From Marinilabilia sp. UBA5340 (GTDB lineage: Bacteria; Bacteroidota; Bacteroidia; Bacteroidales; Marinilabiliaceae): DNA of 39,249 nt. Position numbers and translations under genes: made by a program. The notes beneath the pieces were generated by a model, which did no database searches, had not been told where the DNA came from, and saw only the letters and a list, made by a program, of their open reading frames with translations. The first letter of the stretch is position 1. Each line of letters opens with the position of its first letter. The stretch covers positions 30,305-69,553 of the forward strand of contig DHQK01000276.1 of the NCBI GenBank assembly GCA_002411085.1. The letters run 5' to 3'. Positions 31,564 to 39,249 of this stretch are shown here, piece by piece.

Positions 31564-32468
31564 TGGGTCGCATCTACGGTTTAGGAGAAACTGTACTGGA
31601 TATAATTTTTAAAGAGAACCGGCCTGTGGCTTCCCGCCCGGGTGGTTCTGCTTTCAATGCATTGGTGTCACTGGCTCGTGCAGGGCTTGATGTTTCTTTG
31701 ATCAGTGAGATTGGAAGAGATCAGGTAGGAGCTGAAATAGAAGACTTCCTGACTGAAAACGGAGTGGATACCTCATGTCTTCATCGGTTTGAAACCGGTA
31801 AAACTCCGGTTGCCCTTGCTTTTCTCGATGCAGATAACAATGCATCCTACATGGTTTACAAGGATTTTCCGGAAGAGCGTTTTCAGATTACCGGGCCCGA
31901 CTTTTCTCCTGGCGATTTATTGTTATTCGGTTCTTTTTTTGCCGTTAATCCTGTTTTGCGCAAACAGGTTGTCCCATTCTTAGAGCGGGCAAAGCAACAA
32001 GGAGCTTTTTTGATTTATGATCCCAACTTCAGGAAAAACCATCTGGATAACATTGGGGTTTACCGGCCTTTGATTGAGGAAAATTTTGTTTTGGCTGACG
32101 TAATTCGAGGAAGTGACGAAGATTTTCAAAATATTTACCCCGGGTTAAGCATTGATGAGGTGCTGAATAAGTTGAACTCTTTCGACGCTCATGCCATGAT
32201 CACTGCCAATAGGCATGGTGTTTACGCACTGGTAGATAATGAAACAGTCCATGTATCAGCCCGTTCAATTGAGCCTGTTAGTACAATCGGTGCCGGTGAT
32301 AACTTCAACGCCGGACTGGCTTTTGGGATTCAGCAGAGCCTGTTGGCCGGAGATTCTTCTTTTTACTGGGAAGGTATTGTCGCAAAAGCGATAGCATTTT
32401 CTACAGATGTGTGCTTGTCCTTCGACAATTATATCTCCAGAGAATTCGCAGAGACATTGCATTCGTAA
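31563..32468 (+). CDS. PfkB-family carbohydrate kinase
   Basis: 301 aa ribokinase-like kinase. N-terminal GLGETVLDIIFKENRP and PGGSAFNALVSLARAG (substrate lid and PfkB signature 1). C-terminal STIGAGDNFNAGLAFG with the catalytic base D246 (signature 2, GAGD). Substrate unclear; fructokinase or nucleoside-type kinases are nearest in motif. Overlaps the isochorismatase-like gene by one nucleotide and probably closes the SIS-hydrolase-kinase cassette, in which an isomerase and a kinase could act on the same sugar phosphate. Convergent with the HAD phosphatase gene; no terminator is evident in the 75-nt gap. Confidence 0.87.
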   Translation: MGRIYGLGETVLDIIFKENRPVASRPGGSAFNALVSLARAGLDVSLISEIGRDQVGAEIEDFLTENGVDTSCLHRFETGKTPVALAFLDADNNASYMVYKDFPEERFQITGPDFSPGDLLLFGSFFAVNPVLRKQVVPFLERAKQQGAFLIYDPNFRKNHLDNIGVYRPLIEENFVLADVIRGSDEDFQNIYPGLSIDEVLNKLNSFDAHAMITANRHGVYALVDNETVHVSARSIEPVSTIGAGDNFNAGLAFGIQQSLLAGDSSFYWEGIVAKAIAFSTDVCLSFDNYISREFAETLHS

Positions 32469-32543
32469 ATAAGGCTTCTCACTGTTTTTTAATGTTGGCT
32501 TATTCTCTTTTGAGGTGATATGGGTTGATTTAAGCGAATAATT

Positions 32544-33221
32544 TTACAATATTCCTTTCAGAAAAATGTCTATTTCTTCAGGCGAACTAAAAACATGATC
32601 TGCACCTGCATTTAAAAGCGTTTCAGGCTCTAAAGGCCCCGTGTTGATGGCAATGGTAAATATTCCTGCTTTGGTTGCAGACTCAATCCCCAGGGGGGCA
32701 TTTTCGATTACGATTGTTTGGCCGGCTGTGCTATTGGTTTTTTGTAATCCAGTTAAATAGGGCTCGGGATGAGGTTTACCATGAATTACATCATAGCCCG
32801 AAACCACTTCATCGGAGGCTACCCCAAAATCAGCATGCAGTCTTTCAAGCAAAATGGGTTGTTTGCTTCCGGTAACCACAACGATTTTTTTTCCGGCAGT
32901 TCTGACTTTTTTTACCAAATCCTGCATCCCGGTTATAATTTCTGCGGGTGGTAGCTGGTGCATGAGTCTGGTTTTTTCTTCATAGATTCCTGATATTTCT
33001 TCAGGTGTTGCATCCCTGTTGCAAAGCTGTTTTATGGCCTTTTTGATGGTGAAGTCGCCAGTGCTTCCTTCGTTCAGATAGGCTTCTTTGCGGGGAAAGT
33101 CGATGTTGAATTTTTTAAAAGCTTCTACCCATGTGTCTGCGTGGTTTTTCATGCTGTCGTACAGCACTCCGTCCATGTCAAAGAGAACTGTTTTTATAGT
33201 ATTTGGTTTGGGATGTGTCAT
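32544..33221 (-). CDS. HAD-superfamily phosphatase, beta-phosphoglucomutase-like
   Basis: 225 aa from the ATG at 33221. Motif I FDMDGVLYDS (D15, D17), a helical cap, motif II VVTGSK, motif III GKPHPEPY and motif IV VIENAPLGIESATKAG. This is the beta-phosphoglucomutase/phosphatase subgroup with cap type I; with DGVLYDS it acts on small phosphate esters. A TACTTTTG -7 box (33267-33260, minus) lies after the longer in-frame start at 33296 and therefore fixes the shorter one. Likely monocistronic. Confidence 0.88.
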   Translation of the reverse strand: MTHPKPNTIKTVLFDMDGVLYDSMKNHADTWVEAFKKFNIDFPRKEAYLNEGSTGDFTIKKAIKQLCNRDATPEEISGIYEEKTRLMHQLPPAEIITGMQDLVKKVRTAGKKIVVVTGSKQPILLERLHADFGVASDEVVSGYDVIHGKPHPEPYLTGLQKTNSTAGQTIVIENAPLGIESATKAGIFTIAINTGPLEPETLLNAGADHVFSSPEEIDIFLKGIL

Positions 33222-33259
33222 AACCGGTGAATAGGAAAATTTGTTATTTGTTTGTTCCA

Positions 33260-33267
33260 CAAAAGTA
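33260..33267 (-). promoter_or_regulatory. -7 box of the HAD phosphatase gene
   Basis: TACTTTTG on the minus strand, with TTC 20 nt upstream in place of the -33 TTG. It lies 38 nt from the ATG at 33221. Confidence 0.5.
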
Positions 33268-33355
33268 GCAATATTCCTTTCTGTCCCGAAATCCACATCT
33301 GTTGTATTGAGGTGGGTTCATGAAAAAGTGGTATTTTAGCAGAAATTAAGAAATC

Positions 33356-33375
33356 ACAGCCATAAGGCTGTTTTT
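33356..33375 (+). terminator. Small hairpin with U-run before the B3/4 gene
   Basis: ACAGCC-ATAA-GGCTGT followed by Ts, ending 19 nt before the ATG at 33395. It may end upstream transcripts or shape the 5' end of the B3/4 mRNA. Confidence 0.45.
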
Positions 33376-33394
33376 CTCGTTTGAAAAATGATTC

Positions 33395-34078
33395 ATGATG
33401 AGTATCAGTATTCCCAAGATTGAAACAGATGTTGAAATAAAAAAAATATTTCCCGGTTTGATGCTTGGATGCCTTGTTTCTCCTGTGAAAGTAATGGACT
33501 CCCCAAAAAATCTGGTGGACAAAATGGCTGCTGAGATCGGCATATTATCTGACGAACTTGACGCTGCCGGCATACGGGAAATGTCTGCTGTGAAATCGAT
33601 GAAGCAAACCTATAAACAGCTGGGAAAAGATCCTAACCGGTATCGTCCTGCTGCCGAATCTTTGCTTAGGAGGGTGAGCAAGGGAAAGGGGCTTTATCAC
33701 GTCAATAATGTTGTGGACTCCCTTAACCTGGCATCTGTTAAAAGCGGATTTTCAATTTGTGGATATGATATGGACCGGATTCAGGGAGAAATATCTCTGG
33801 GAAAAGGTAAAACCGAAGAACCTTATGAAGGTATCGGCAGAGGCGTGTTGAATATCGAAAACCTTCCGGTCTTTCGGGATTCAGCAGGAGCTTTTGGTAC
33901 CCCCACCAGTGATTCCGGACGCACCATGATTGATGCGTCCACAAAAAAAGTTTTTATGATTCTGCCCTCTTTCGACGGGGATAAAGACAAGCTGGAAGAT
34001 GCACTGGATCTTTTGTCGAATTTATTGATCACCCATGTGGAAGGAGCTTCTCCTGAGACAAAAATTATATTTGGATAA
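33395..34078 (+). CDS. B3/4 tRNA-binding-domain protein (PheT-like editing domain)
   Basis: 227 aa. Resembles the free-standing B3/B4 domain of phenylalanyl-tRNA synthetase beta: SAVKSMKQTYKQLGKDPNRYRPAAESLLRR, given in parts, then LYHVNNVVDSLNLASVKSG, GYDMDRIQG and GAFGTPTSDSGRTMID. In PheT the domain clears Tyr from tRNA(Phe); stand-alone proteins are thought to edit mischarged tRNAs or act on related esters. Cytoplasmic. ATG at 33395 followed by another at 33398. The stop overlaps the MBL-fold gene (TAATG at 34076-34080). Confidence 0.83.
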   Translation: MMSISIPKIETDVEIKKIFPGLMLGCLVSPVKVMDSPKNLVDKMAAEIGILSDELDAAGIREMSAVKSMKQTYKQLGKDPNRYRPAAESLLRRVSKGKGLYHVNNVVDSLNLASVKSGFSICGYDMDRIQGEISLGKGKTEEPYEGIGRGVLNIENLPVFRDSAGAFGTPTSDSGRTMIDASTKKVFMILPSFDGDKDKLEDALDLLSNLLITHVEGASPETKIIFG

Positions 34079-34857
34079 TGATTGAAATTTGTGCTTTGGC
34101 ATCTGGTAGTAACGGAAATTGTTACTATGTGGGAAATGACAAGGAGGCCATTCTGGTTGATGCCGGAATCAGTCGCCGGCAGGTACTTGAACGAATGAAG
34201 GAAAAAGGATTGAATGCATCCAAAGTGAAAGCGGTTTTTATTTCTCATGAACATGCGGATCATTTTAGGGGCGTTCGTGTACTCAGTAAACAATTGAGTG
34301 TCCCTGTGTATATGACTTCCAAGTCTTGGGGGCAGAGCTGGGGCCCTAACCGGCCTGCAATGATTAAATATTTTCTTCCGGGTGATTCTATCAGGATAGG
34401 AGACTTCTGTGTGCATTCATTTTTGAAAAATCACGATGCAGCGGAGCCTTGCAGTTTCAGGATTGAGCACGATGGAGTAAATATAGGCGTGATGACGGAT
34501 ATCGGTACTCCTTGTGAGAATGTAATTCAGCATTTTGGGGAGTGCCAGGCTGTTTTTCTGGAATCCAATTATGACGAAAAAATGTTGTGGGATGGAGCCT
34601 ATCCATGGCACCTCAAAAACAGGGTGGCCTCTGAAGTGGGTCACCTTTCCAATGATCAGGCTGTCGAGTTACTTCAGACTTATGGTCGGGAGCATCTGGA
34701 AGTGGTATTTCTGTCCCACCTGTCGGCTGAAAATAATACTCCGCAACTGGCACTGGAAGCCTTCAGTGCTTTGAGTGATCGTTTTGATGTGCGGTTGACC
34801 AACCGGTATGCAGCTGCCGAAGTGTTCAGGCTGGAGAGAAAAGGGGTGGTTGTTTAA
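34078..34857 (+). CDS. MBL-fold metallohydrolase, YycJ/WalJ type
   Basis: 259 aa. N-terminal ALASGSNGNCYYV and the zinc motif SHEHADH (H57, H59, D61, H62). The later ligands lie in SFLKNHDAAEPC, VMTDIG and FLSHLSAENN, and VFLESNYD is typical of the YycJ/WalJ group, 5'-exonuclease-like enzymes linked to mismatch repair in some bacteria. Function here is inferred from family only. Translationally coupled to the B3/4 gene by a one-nucleotide overlap and followed by a terminator at 34902. Confidence 0.9.
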   Translation: MIEICALASGSNGNCYYVGNDKEAILVDAGISRRQVLERMKEKGLNASKVKAVFISHEHADHFRGVRVLSKQLSVPVYMTSKSWGQSWGPNRPAMIKYFLPGDSIRIGDFCVHSFLKNHDAAEPCSFRIEHDGVNIGVMTDIGTPCENVIQHFGECQAVFLESNYDEKMLWDGAYPWHLKNRVASEVGHLSNDQAVELLQTYGREHLEVVFLSHLSAENNTPQLALEAFSALSDRFDVRLTNRYAAAEVFRLERKGVVV

Positions 34858-34901
34858 AACAGTTCTTCTTTGTTTTTGTAAGACAGAGATTTAATTAATA
34901 C

Positions 34902-34928
34902 CACCAACAAGGAGGTTGGTGCTTTTTT
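34902..34928 (+). terminator. Terminator after the MBL-fold gene
   Basis: CACCAAC (34902-34908) pairs with GTTGGTG (34915-34921) around AAGGAG, followed by C and six Ts. The MarR gene starts only 31 nt later with no visible promoter between, so some read-through is likely. Confidence 0.75.
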
Positions 34929-34958
34929 GTAAAGAATAAATATTACAATCTGAATAAG

Positions 34959-35477
34959 ATGGATTATAAGGATATCTTGATAAAAATTAGACGCATTGTA
35001 AGGTCTATTAATTTGGAGTCCAAGAAAGTACAGAAAGATTTTGGAGTTAGCATCCCCCAAATTCTTTGTCTGGAATACCTAAAAGCTTCTCCCGGATATC
35101 AGGCTACGCAAAGATCAATCCGGGATCATCTAAACCTGAATTCCAGTACTGTAACAGGGATTATCGGTCGGCTGGAAAAAAAAGGATATCTTGCACGGTT
35201 ACCCAAGTCGGGAGATAAAAGAGTGATGCACATTGCATTGACCTCATCAGGAGACAATCTGCTCGAACGCACGCCTGATTTGCTCCAACAACGGCTTGAT
35301 GAAAAATTGAAAGGTCTTTCTGCTGAGGAACTCAAAGACGTTGGCCAGGCACTGGATTTATTGATTGAAATGCTTGAGATTGAAGCCTCGGGTGCCGATG
35401 AAATGCCATTAATTACCGGTGATTTTGAATCTGAATCATCGAATTTGGATGATCATGACGCTAAACATCAGGAATGA
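34959..35477 (+). CDS. MarR-family transcriptional regulator
   Basis: 172 aa. Winged helix-turn-helix core: VSIPQILCLEYLKASPG, ATQRSIRDHLNLNSSTVTGIIGRLEKKGYL in parts, then the wing RLPKSGDKRVMHIALTSSG. Dimerisation helices flank it, and a 35-residue acidic tail (DEMPLITGDFESESSNLDD) is extra. Its neighbours downstream are a symporter and the ablA/ablB osmolyte genes on the opposite strand. In several genomes MarR-like genes sit by acetyl-beta-lysine genes, which makes regulation by salt stress imaginable, but no operator could be assigned. Confidence 0.85.
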   Translation: MDYKDILIKIRRIVRSINLESKKVQKDFGVSIPQILCLEYLKASPGYQATQRSIRDHLNLNSSTVTGIIGRLEKKGYLARLPKSGDKRVMHIALTSSGDNLLERTPDLLQQRLDEKLKGLSAEELKDVGQALDLLIEMLEIEASGADEMPLITGDFESESSNLDDHDAKHQE

Positions 35478-35589
35478 AAAACCTCAAACGCTTAAACCTG
35501 GTTTATTGACTTCGTCGATCTTCGATTCATGAGTTTTCGTTATGAGATGTTCAAATGCCAATAAATTAAGGCAACCGCAGATCGCAGAT

Positions 35590-35632
35590 AAAATTGACAA
35601 AGGGAATAGTGAACTATTTTCAAATCAATTTT
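35590..35632. repeat. Nested inverted repeats in a gene-free stretch
   Basis: AAAATTGA (35590-35597) and TCAATTTT (35625-35632) enclose the palindrome AATAGT-GA-ACTATT (35605-35618). It lies in the 274-nt gap 35478-35751, in which no gene was found. Confidence 0.45.
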
Positions 35633-35701
35633 ATTGAGGACGCCAGAATTTAGCAGGTAGTTGAACATCGCAATAGATAATTTATGAGTAATCCAGGTTA
35701 A

Positions 35702-35742
35702 GTAGATACCGGAAGAAAAATATGTTCCTTCCGGGTGTCTAC
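35702..35742. repeat. Long hairpin at the 3' end of the symporter gene
   Basis: GTAGATACCGGAAG (35702-35715) pairs with CTTCCGGGTGTCTAC (35728-35742), with one G-U pair and one bulge. It begins 9 nt past the symporter stop. It has no clear U-run, so it may protect the mRNA 3' end or end transcription weakly. Confidence 0.5.
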
Positions 35743-35751
35743 TCCATCCTT

Positions 35752-37161
35752 TTATTTGCTTGTTCTTACTGTTTTTTGCACTGTGAAAAGTGTTATGAGT
35801 GAAGCCAATACTCCCGGCACGACCGGATCAAACTCATAGGGTAATTCGATGGCTGAGAAATGGAAGAAGGCAAATACTGCGGCTCCGGCAGCCATGGATG
35901 ACAAGCCCGCAGCTGGTTTGGGCGACTTAAAGAAGATAAACCCAATTACCGGGGCCAGTAATCCGCTAACCATGAATGAATAGGAGAGCAGCATTAAATC
36001 AAGCACACTGGGCATATACAATGCCAGTACCAGGGAAATGGCTCCCAGTACAAATGTCATAATCTGTGAAACCTTGAGTGTGTTTTCTGACTTTTTTACT
36101 TTGAAGATATCTCTTACAAAGTTTCCTGATGACGCCATCAGACAACTGTCGGCAGTGGAAAGTATTGCAGAAAAATAGGCTGCCAGAATGATTCCCAGAG
36201 CTCCGGTGGGCAAAATGTATTTGAGCATCATGGGCATTGCAGTCTCACTGTCTATCCCCAGTGCAGCATCAGCAGGTACAATTCCATGGTCGATGGATAC
36301 CTTGGCCATTAGCCCCAGAAAAACACCCAGAAATGCCATCACAGGGTATTCAAACAACCCTGCAACAAACCATGCTTTTTGTGCTTCTTTTTTCGAAGAG
36401 GCTGCATAAATGCGTTGGTAAAGCGTCATCCCGATAAACCATATTGGGATGATTGAAAATGCCCAGTTGACAATGACAGAACCTTTTATATTGGTAAGAG
36501 ATAGCATTTCTTTATCCACAGACTCGCGTAATACATCGAGGCCTCCAACCGAATGTATGGCAAAAGGGACACCCACAAAAATTAGCCCTGAGAGCAGAAT
36601 TGTCCACTGAATAGTGTCGGTGTATATTACGGCTTTGATTCCTCCCAAAGCAGTGTAAACGACCGCAATAATTCCCATAATGAGTGCTGCGTTGTTTACA
36701 CTGAGTCCGTCAATAGTGCCCGATGTTAATTTAGCACCTGCCAGAATCTGACTGCTGGTAAATCCCAGATAGCCCACAGCGCTGATGATTCCTGCCCAGA
36801 AGGCCACTCTTTTGCCGTAGTGGTGGCTGAGCATTTCAGGGAATGTCTGAAATTTGCTGGTGAATGCAATCTTGTAAACTCTGGGAATTAATACTGCCGC
36901 AGTTAGCCACGCTCCAATCAGCCCCGTGAACAAAATCCATGACCCTGAAAGCCCCATGGCAAAGCCCAGTCCTCCCAGACCAATAGAGAAACCACCGCCT
37001 ACATCAGTGGCAACTACCGACAATCCCAGGTGCCAGCGGGTCATTTTTCTGCCTCCCACATAGTAATCTTCAGAGCTCTGATTTTTTCGGTGAAACCAAA
37101 GTCCTACCATTAACATGGCCGCGATGTATACAAATATGATAATGAAATCTACTAAATGCAT
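35752..37161 (-). CDS. Sodium:solute symporter family protein
   Basis: 469 aa with about 13 hydrophobic segments, an SSS-family sodium-coupled transporter in the inner membrane. Family marks: DYYVGGRKMTRWHLGLSVVATDVGGG, given in parts, TFPEMLSHHYGKR, YTALGGIKAVIYTD, and LAAYFSAILSTADSCLMA, the sodium-site helix. The substrate is not evident. Being next to ablB/ablA it may import a compatible solute or lysine, but a terminator at 37203-37240 separates the units and the connection is only by position. The start MHLVDFIIIFVYIAAML places TM1 at residues 3-22, as is usual. Confidence 0.88.
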   Translation of the reverse strand: MHLVDFIIIFVYIAAMLMVGLWFHRKNQSSEDYYVGGRKMTRWHLGLSVVATDVGGGFSIGLGGLGFAMGLSGSWILFTGLIGAWLTAAVLIPRVYKIAFTSKFQTFPEMLSHHYGKRVAFWAGIISAVGYLGFTSSQILAGAKLTSGTIDGLSVNNAALIMGIIAVVYTALGGIKAVIYTDTIQWTILLSGLIFVGVPFAIHSVGGLDVLRESVDKEMLSLTNIKGSVIVNWAFSIIPIWFIGMTLYQRIYAASSKKEAQKAWFVAGLFEYPVMAFLGVFLGLMAKVSIDHGIVPADAALGIDSETAMPMMLKYILPTGALGIILAAYFSAILSTADSCLMASSGNFVRDIFKVKKSENTLKVSQIMTFVLGAISLVLALYMPSVLDLMLLSYSFMVSGLLAPVIGFIFFKSPKPAAGLSSMAAGAAVFAFFHFSAIELPYEFDPVVPGVLASLITLFTVQKTVRTSK

Positions 37162-37202
37162 GGTGGTTTATATTTTTGTGTGAATATGCAGTCTGTTTTT
37201 AT

Positions 37203-37240
37203 AAAAAAACGCCAGTTCCCAAACCGGGATACTGACGTTT
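37203..37240 (-). terminator. Terminator after ablB
   Basis: On the minus strand AAACGTCAGT (37240-37231) pairs with ACTGGCGTTT, extended by TCCC/GGGA inside; U-run of seven follows. It lies 17 nt past the ablB stop. Confidence 0.8.
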
Positions 37241-37256
37241 AATGTGTGTTTTTGTT

Positions 37257-38081
37257 CTATACTGTTTTGTACCAGACATTCATGCTTTCGATTTGTCCGG
37301 CAATTTGTGTGTTATTTACTAGGGTGCCGGTGTATCGGTATTGATTGTTCATAAATGTCTTATTCATAGAAGGAGATCTGAGTCGGGCAATGGTATAAAA
37401 TGCTTTAAATCCTTCACTTTTAAGATAATCTTCCATGGCCCGAAGCAAGTGAATGGCTATTTTCTTTCCACGTTGTGAGGGAAGAACTGCAAAATCAGTC
37501 ATTTCAGCATTTTTTAGTGAATCATTGCATTCGGCTGAACTAATGCCTACCAATGCTCCATTTTGAAAAACTCCGAAATAACGGGTCTCGTTGCTCATTT
37601 CACGCTTCAAAAACTCCGTATCAAAAATTGGAAACGGATAGCTCTCAAACACCTGTGCGAAAACTTTGACCATTTCTTCTGTGTCATCAGGTGTCAGTAA
37701 TCTCAGGATATGTGAATTATCCAGTTCGGGGATGTCGTTGGTTACCCTCGAAAGCAAAAGTTTCTGAAAGGTCTCCATCTCTTCAGTATTGGGATTTCTT
37801 CGTTCATCATCCCGGTATTTGACCAGAAACAAGGCATCTTCGGTGCCATTGAAAAAGCCCGGGACAAGTGCCTCCGTTTCATAACCTTTCATGCGAAAAG
37901 CCGCCGCGTATTTGGAAGGTACTTTGGCAAAGAGCTTTGTATACCCGTTTTCTTTTGCCAAAGTATCAATTTTGTCGATGATTCCCGGAAAATCGGACGG
38001 CCACAAGTGCATCAGGTAGACCCGGTTACTCTCCGGCCCATGCTGTATGGTCGATTGCCCCAATTTTTCAGTCTTGTCCAT
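37257..38081 (-). CDS. ablB: Beta-lysine N6-acetyltransferase
   Basis: 274 aa from the ATG at 38081, which has a good A/G-rich site (AGAAGGGACG) before it; the longer frame to 38162 lies inside ablA. GNAT fold in the C-terminal half: ETRYFGVFQNGALVGISSA, MTDFAVLPSQRGKKIAIHLL (acetyl-CoA loop) and the AblB-specific end YRYTGTLVNNTQIAGQIESM then NVWYK. It acetylates beta-lysine, made by AblA, to N-epsilon-acetyl-beta-lysine, a compatible solute known from methanogens and some bacteria. The start overlaps the ablA stop by 14 nt, so translation is coupled. Confidence 0.92.
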   Translation of the reverse strand: MDKTEKLGQSTIQHGPESNRVYLMHLWPSDFPGIIDKIDTLAKENGYTKLFAKVPSKYAAAFRMKGYETEALVPGFFNGTEDALFLVKYRDDERRNPNTEEMETFQKLLLSRVTNDIPELDNSHILRLLTPDDTEEMVKVFAQVFESYPFPIFDTEFLKREMSNETRYFGVFQNGALVGISSAECNDSLKNAEMTDFAVLPSQRGKKIAIHLLRAMEDYLKSEGFKAFYTIARLRSPSMNKTFMNNQYRYTGTLVNNTQIAGQIESMNVWYKTV

Positions 38082-39249
38082 TATCGTCCCTTCTTTGATA
38101 GCGTTCGTTATCTGCCGGTACCAGTGAAATGGCATCATCATAGTCCGACAATAGTTTTTCAATTCCTATTGCGTTTTCTTCATAGCCTTCCTGTAGATCG
38201 AGTTCCAGGTTACAATCATCACAGTTTCGGTCGCAGGTGGTTGGCTGGTAATTGTCAGGCTCTTTGTATGAGGTGATTACTCCTTCATAGTTTCTCAGAA
38301 TCACCCTGTTGGTTGACCATGAGATGATATAATTGGGCATTACAGGTATTTTTCCTCCACCACCCGGGGCATCAATTACGTAGGTGGGAACAGCAAAACC
38401 ACTGGTGTGTCCGATCAGACTCTCGATGATCTCAATCCCTTTTCCAACAGGAGTGCGGAAATGAGAAAGTCCTTCCGAAAGGTCGCACTGATAAAGGTAG
38501 TACGGACGTACTCTGTTGGCAACCAGTTTATGCACCAGGTCTTTCATGATTCGGGGACAATCATTTACATCGGCCAGCAATACCGATTGATTACCCAGCG
38601 GAATACCGGCATCGGCCAGCTTGCGCAATGCTTCCTTAGACGAGGAGGTAATCTCACGGGGATGGTTAAAGTGTGTGTTGATCCACACCGGATGGTGCTT
38701 TTTCAACATATTTACCAGATTATCAGTTATTCTGTATGGAAGAACCACCGGAGTGCGGGTTCCAATGCGGATAACCTGAATATGATCAATTTTTCGGAGT
38801 TCGGTCAGTATCCAGTCCAGATAATCATCTGAAAGCAGGAATGGATCTCCACCTGAAAGAAGTACGTCTCTTACCTGGGGCGTGTTTCTGATGTAGTCCA
38901 GTCCAATTTCAACCTGGGCTTTGCCAGGTACAAAATCTTTGTCTCCCACTTTTCTTTTGCGTGTACAGTGGCGACAATACATGGCGCATACGTTACTCAC
39001 ATGGAAAAGAACCCGGTCTGGGTAACGGTGTGTGATACCGGGTACGGGACTGTCGGTGTCTTCCGACAATGGATCGCCCATTTCATACTGGGTTACATTT
39101 AGTTCCCGGTTGTCCAGAAAGGATTGTTTGTAGATAGGGTCGTGCCTAAAGTTTTCTTTTTTGATTAGAGAAAGGTAGTAGGGGGTAATAGAAAGAGGGA
39201 ATTTCCCTTTGGTTTCTTCAAGTTGTTTTTTCTCATCTTCCGGGAATTT
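38068..39249 (-). CDS. ablA: Lysine 2,3-aminomutase (5' end beyond the window)
   Basis: 393 residues are visible; the N-terminus is cut by the right edge, the frame being open from KFPEDEKKQLEETKGKFPL. A radical SAM enzyme with PLP: HYP-type DSPVPGITHRYPDRVLF, the iron-sulfur motif CAMYCRHCTRKRKVG (CxxxCxxC), LLSGGDPFLLSD, and the PLP/lysine-binding IDAPGGGGKIPVMPNY. A C-terminal CDRNCDDCNLEL cysteine cluster matches the zinc-binding tail of the family. It turns L-lysine into L-beta-lysine anaerobically, feeding AblB. Catabolic KamA for lysine fermentation is the alternative; coupling to ablB makes osmolyte synthesis the better reading. Confidence 0.95.
   Translation of the reverse strand, partial: KFPEDEKKQLEETKGKFPLSITPYYLSLIKKENFRHDPIYKQSFLDNRELNVTQYEMGDPLSEDTDSPVPGITHRYPDRVLFHVSNVCAMYCRHCTRKRKVGDKDFVPGKAQVEIGLDYIRNTPQVRDVLLSGGDPFLLSDDYLDWILTELRKIDHIQVIRIGTRTPVVLPYRITDNLVNMLKKHHPVWINTHFNHPREITSSSKEALRKLADAGIPLGNQSVLLADVNDCPRIMKDLVHKLVANRVRPYYLYQCDLSEGLSHFRTPVGKGIEIIESLIGHTSGFAVPTYVIDAPGGGGKIPVMPNYIISWSTNRVILRNYEGVITSYKEPDNYQPTTCDRNCDDCNLELDLQEGYEENAIGIEKLLSDYDDAISLVPADNERYQRRDDNGQD

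Noticed and set aside
33222..33296. 25-residue N-terminal extension of the HAD phosphatase
   Set aside because: The TACTTTTG box lies inside it, so transcription starts after the upstream ATG.
1..39249. tRNA, rRNA, CRISPR, IS or phage genes
   Set aside because: Looked for on both strands by motif and repeat structure; none could be supported.

Overview
This window looks like chromosomal core DNA from a member of the Bacteroidota, probably a free-living marine or anaerobic Bacteroidia (order Bacteroidales or Marinilabiliales; genus not resolvable). The case rests on repeated Bacteroidota-type promoters (-7 box TAnnTTTG, often with a TTG about 19-21 nt upstream), the near absence of strong Shine-Dalgarno sites, the pheA / aminotransferase / DAHP synthase-chorismate mutase / tyrA gene order, and genes for the osmolyte N-epsilon-acetyl-beta-lysine. 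No rRNA, tRNA, IS element, phage gene or CRISPR array was seen.

Layout. 1-2320: an OsmC-family gene (-) preceded by a small leader ORF and a terminator/antiterminator, a divergent phosphoesterase, and a 2-Cys peroxiredoxin with its own promoter and an OxyR-like palindrome. 2329-4995: pabB and tilS, overlapping, on +. 4988-10257 (-): one operon, promoter - Phe/Tyr leader peptide - terminator - pheA - aminotransferase - DAHP synthase/chorismate mutase - tyrA - mnmA. 10369-13299: a chemoreceptor divergent from a XylF-like sugar-binding lipoprotein, with no ABC transporter. 13296-25458: uup, an M64 peptidase/aldo-keto reductase pair, a YbdG-type MscS channel, an Lrp-type regulator, a 5'-nucleotidase split into two genes, a divergent uracil-DNA glycosylase, an unknown protein, yaaA and rlmD. 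25646-30237 (+): a QueF homologue without its catalytic cysteine, then a compact selenium cluster (mnmH, yedF, cysteine desulfurase, DUF3343 protein, selD). 30377-32468: SIS isomerase, isochorismatase-like hydrolase and PfkB kinase. 32544-39249: a HAD phosphatase, a B3/4-domain protein with an MBL hydrolase, a MarR regulator, a sodium:solute symporter, and ablB/ablA (ablA runs off the right edge).

The most interesting signals are two ribosome-mediated attenuators with the same geometry. The first is a 27-codon leader with seven Phe and three Tyr codons in front of the aromatic amino acid operon, with complete protector, antiterminator and terminator pairings. The second is a 36-codon leader with a Met-Cys-Met-Asn-Met-Cys block in front of the OsmC-family gene, again with three mutually exclusive pairings; this suggests a cysteine- or methionine-responsive switch. 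The QueF-like protein lacking its nucleophile, next to selenouridine genes, is the best candidate for an undescribed enzyme function. All assignments come from reading the sequence; no database search or folding program was run.
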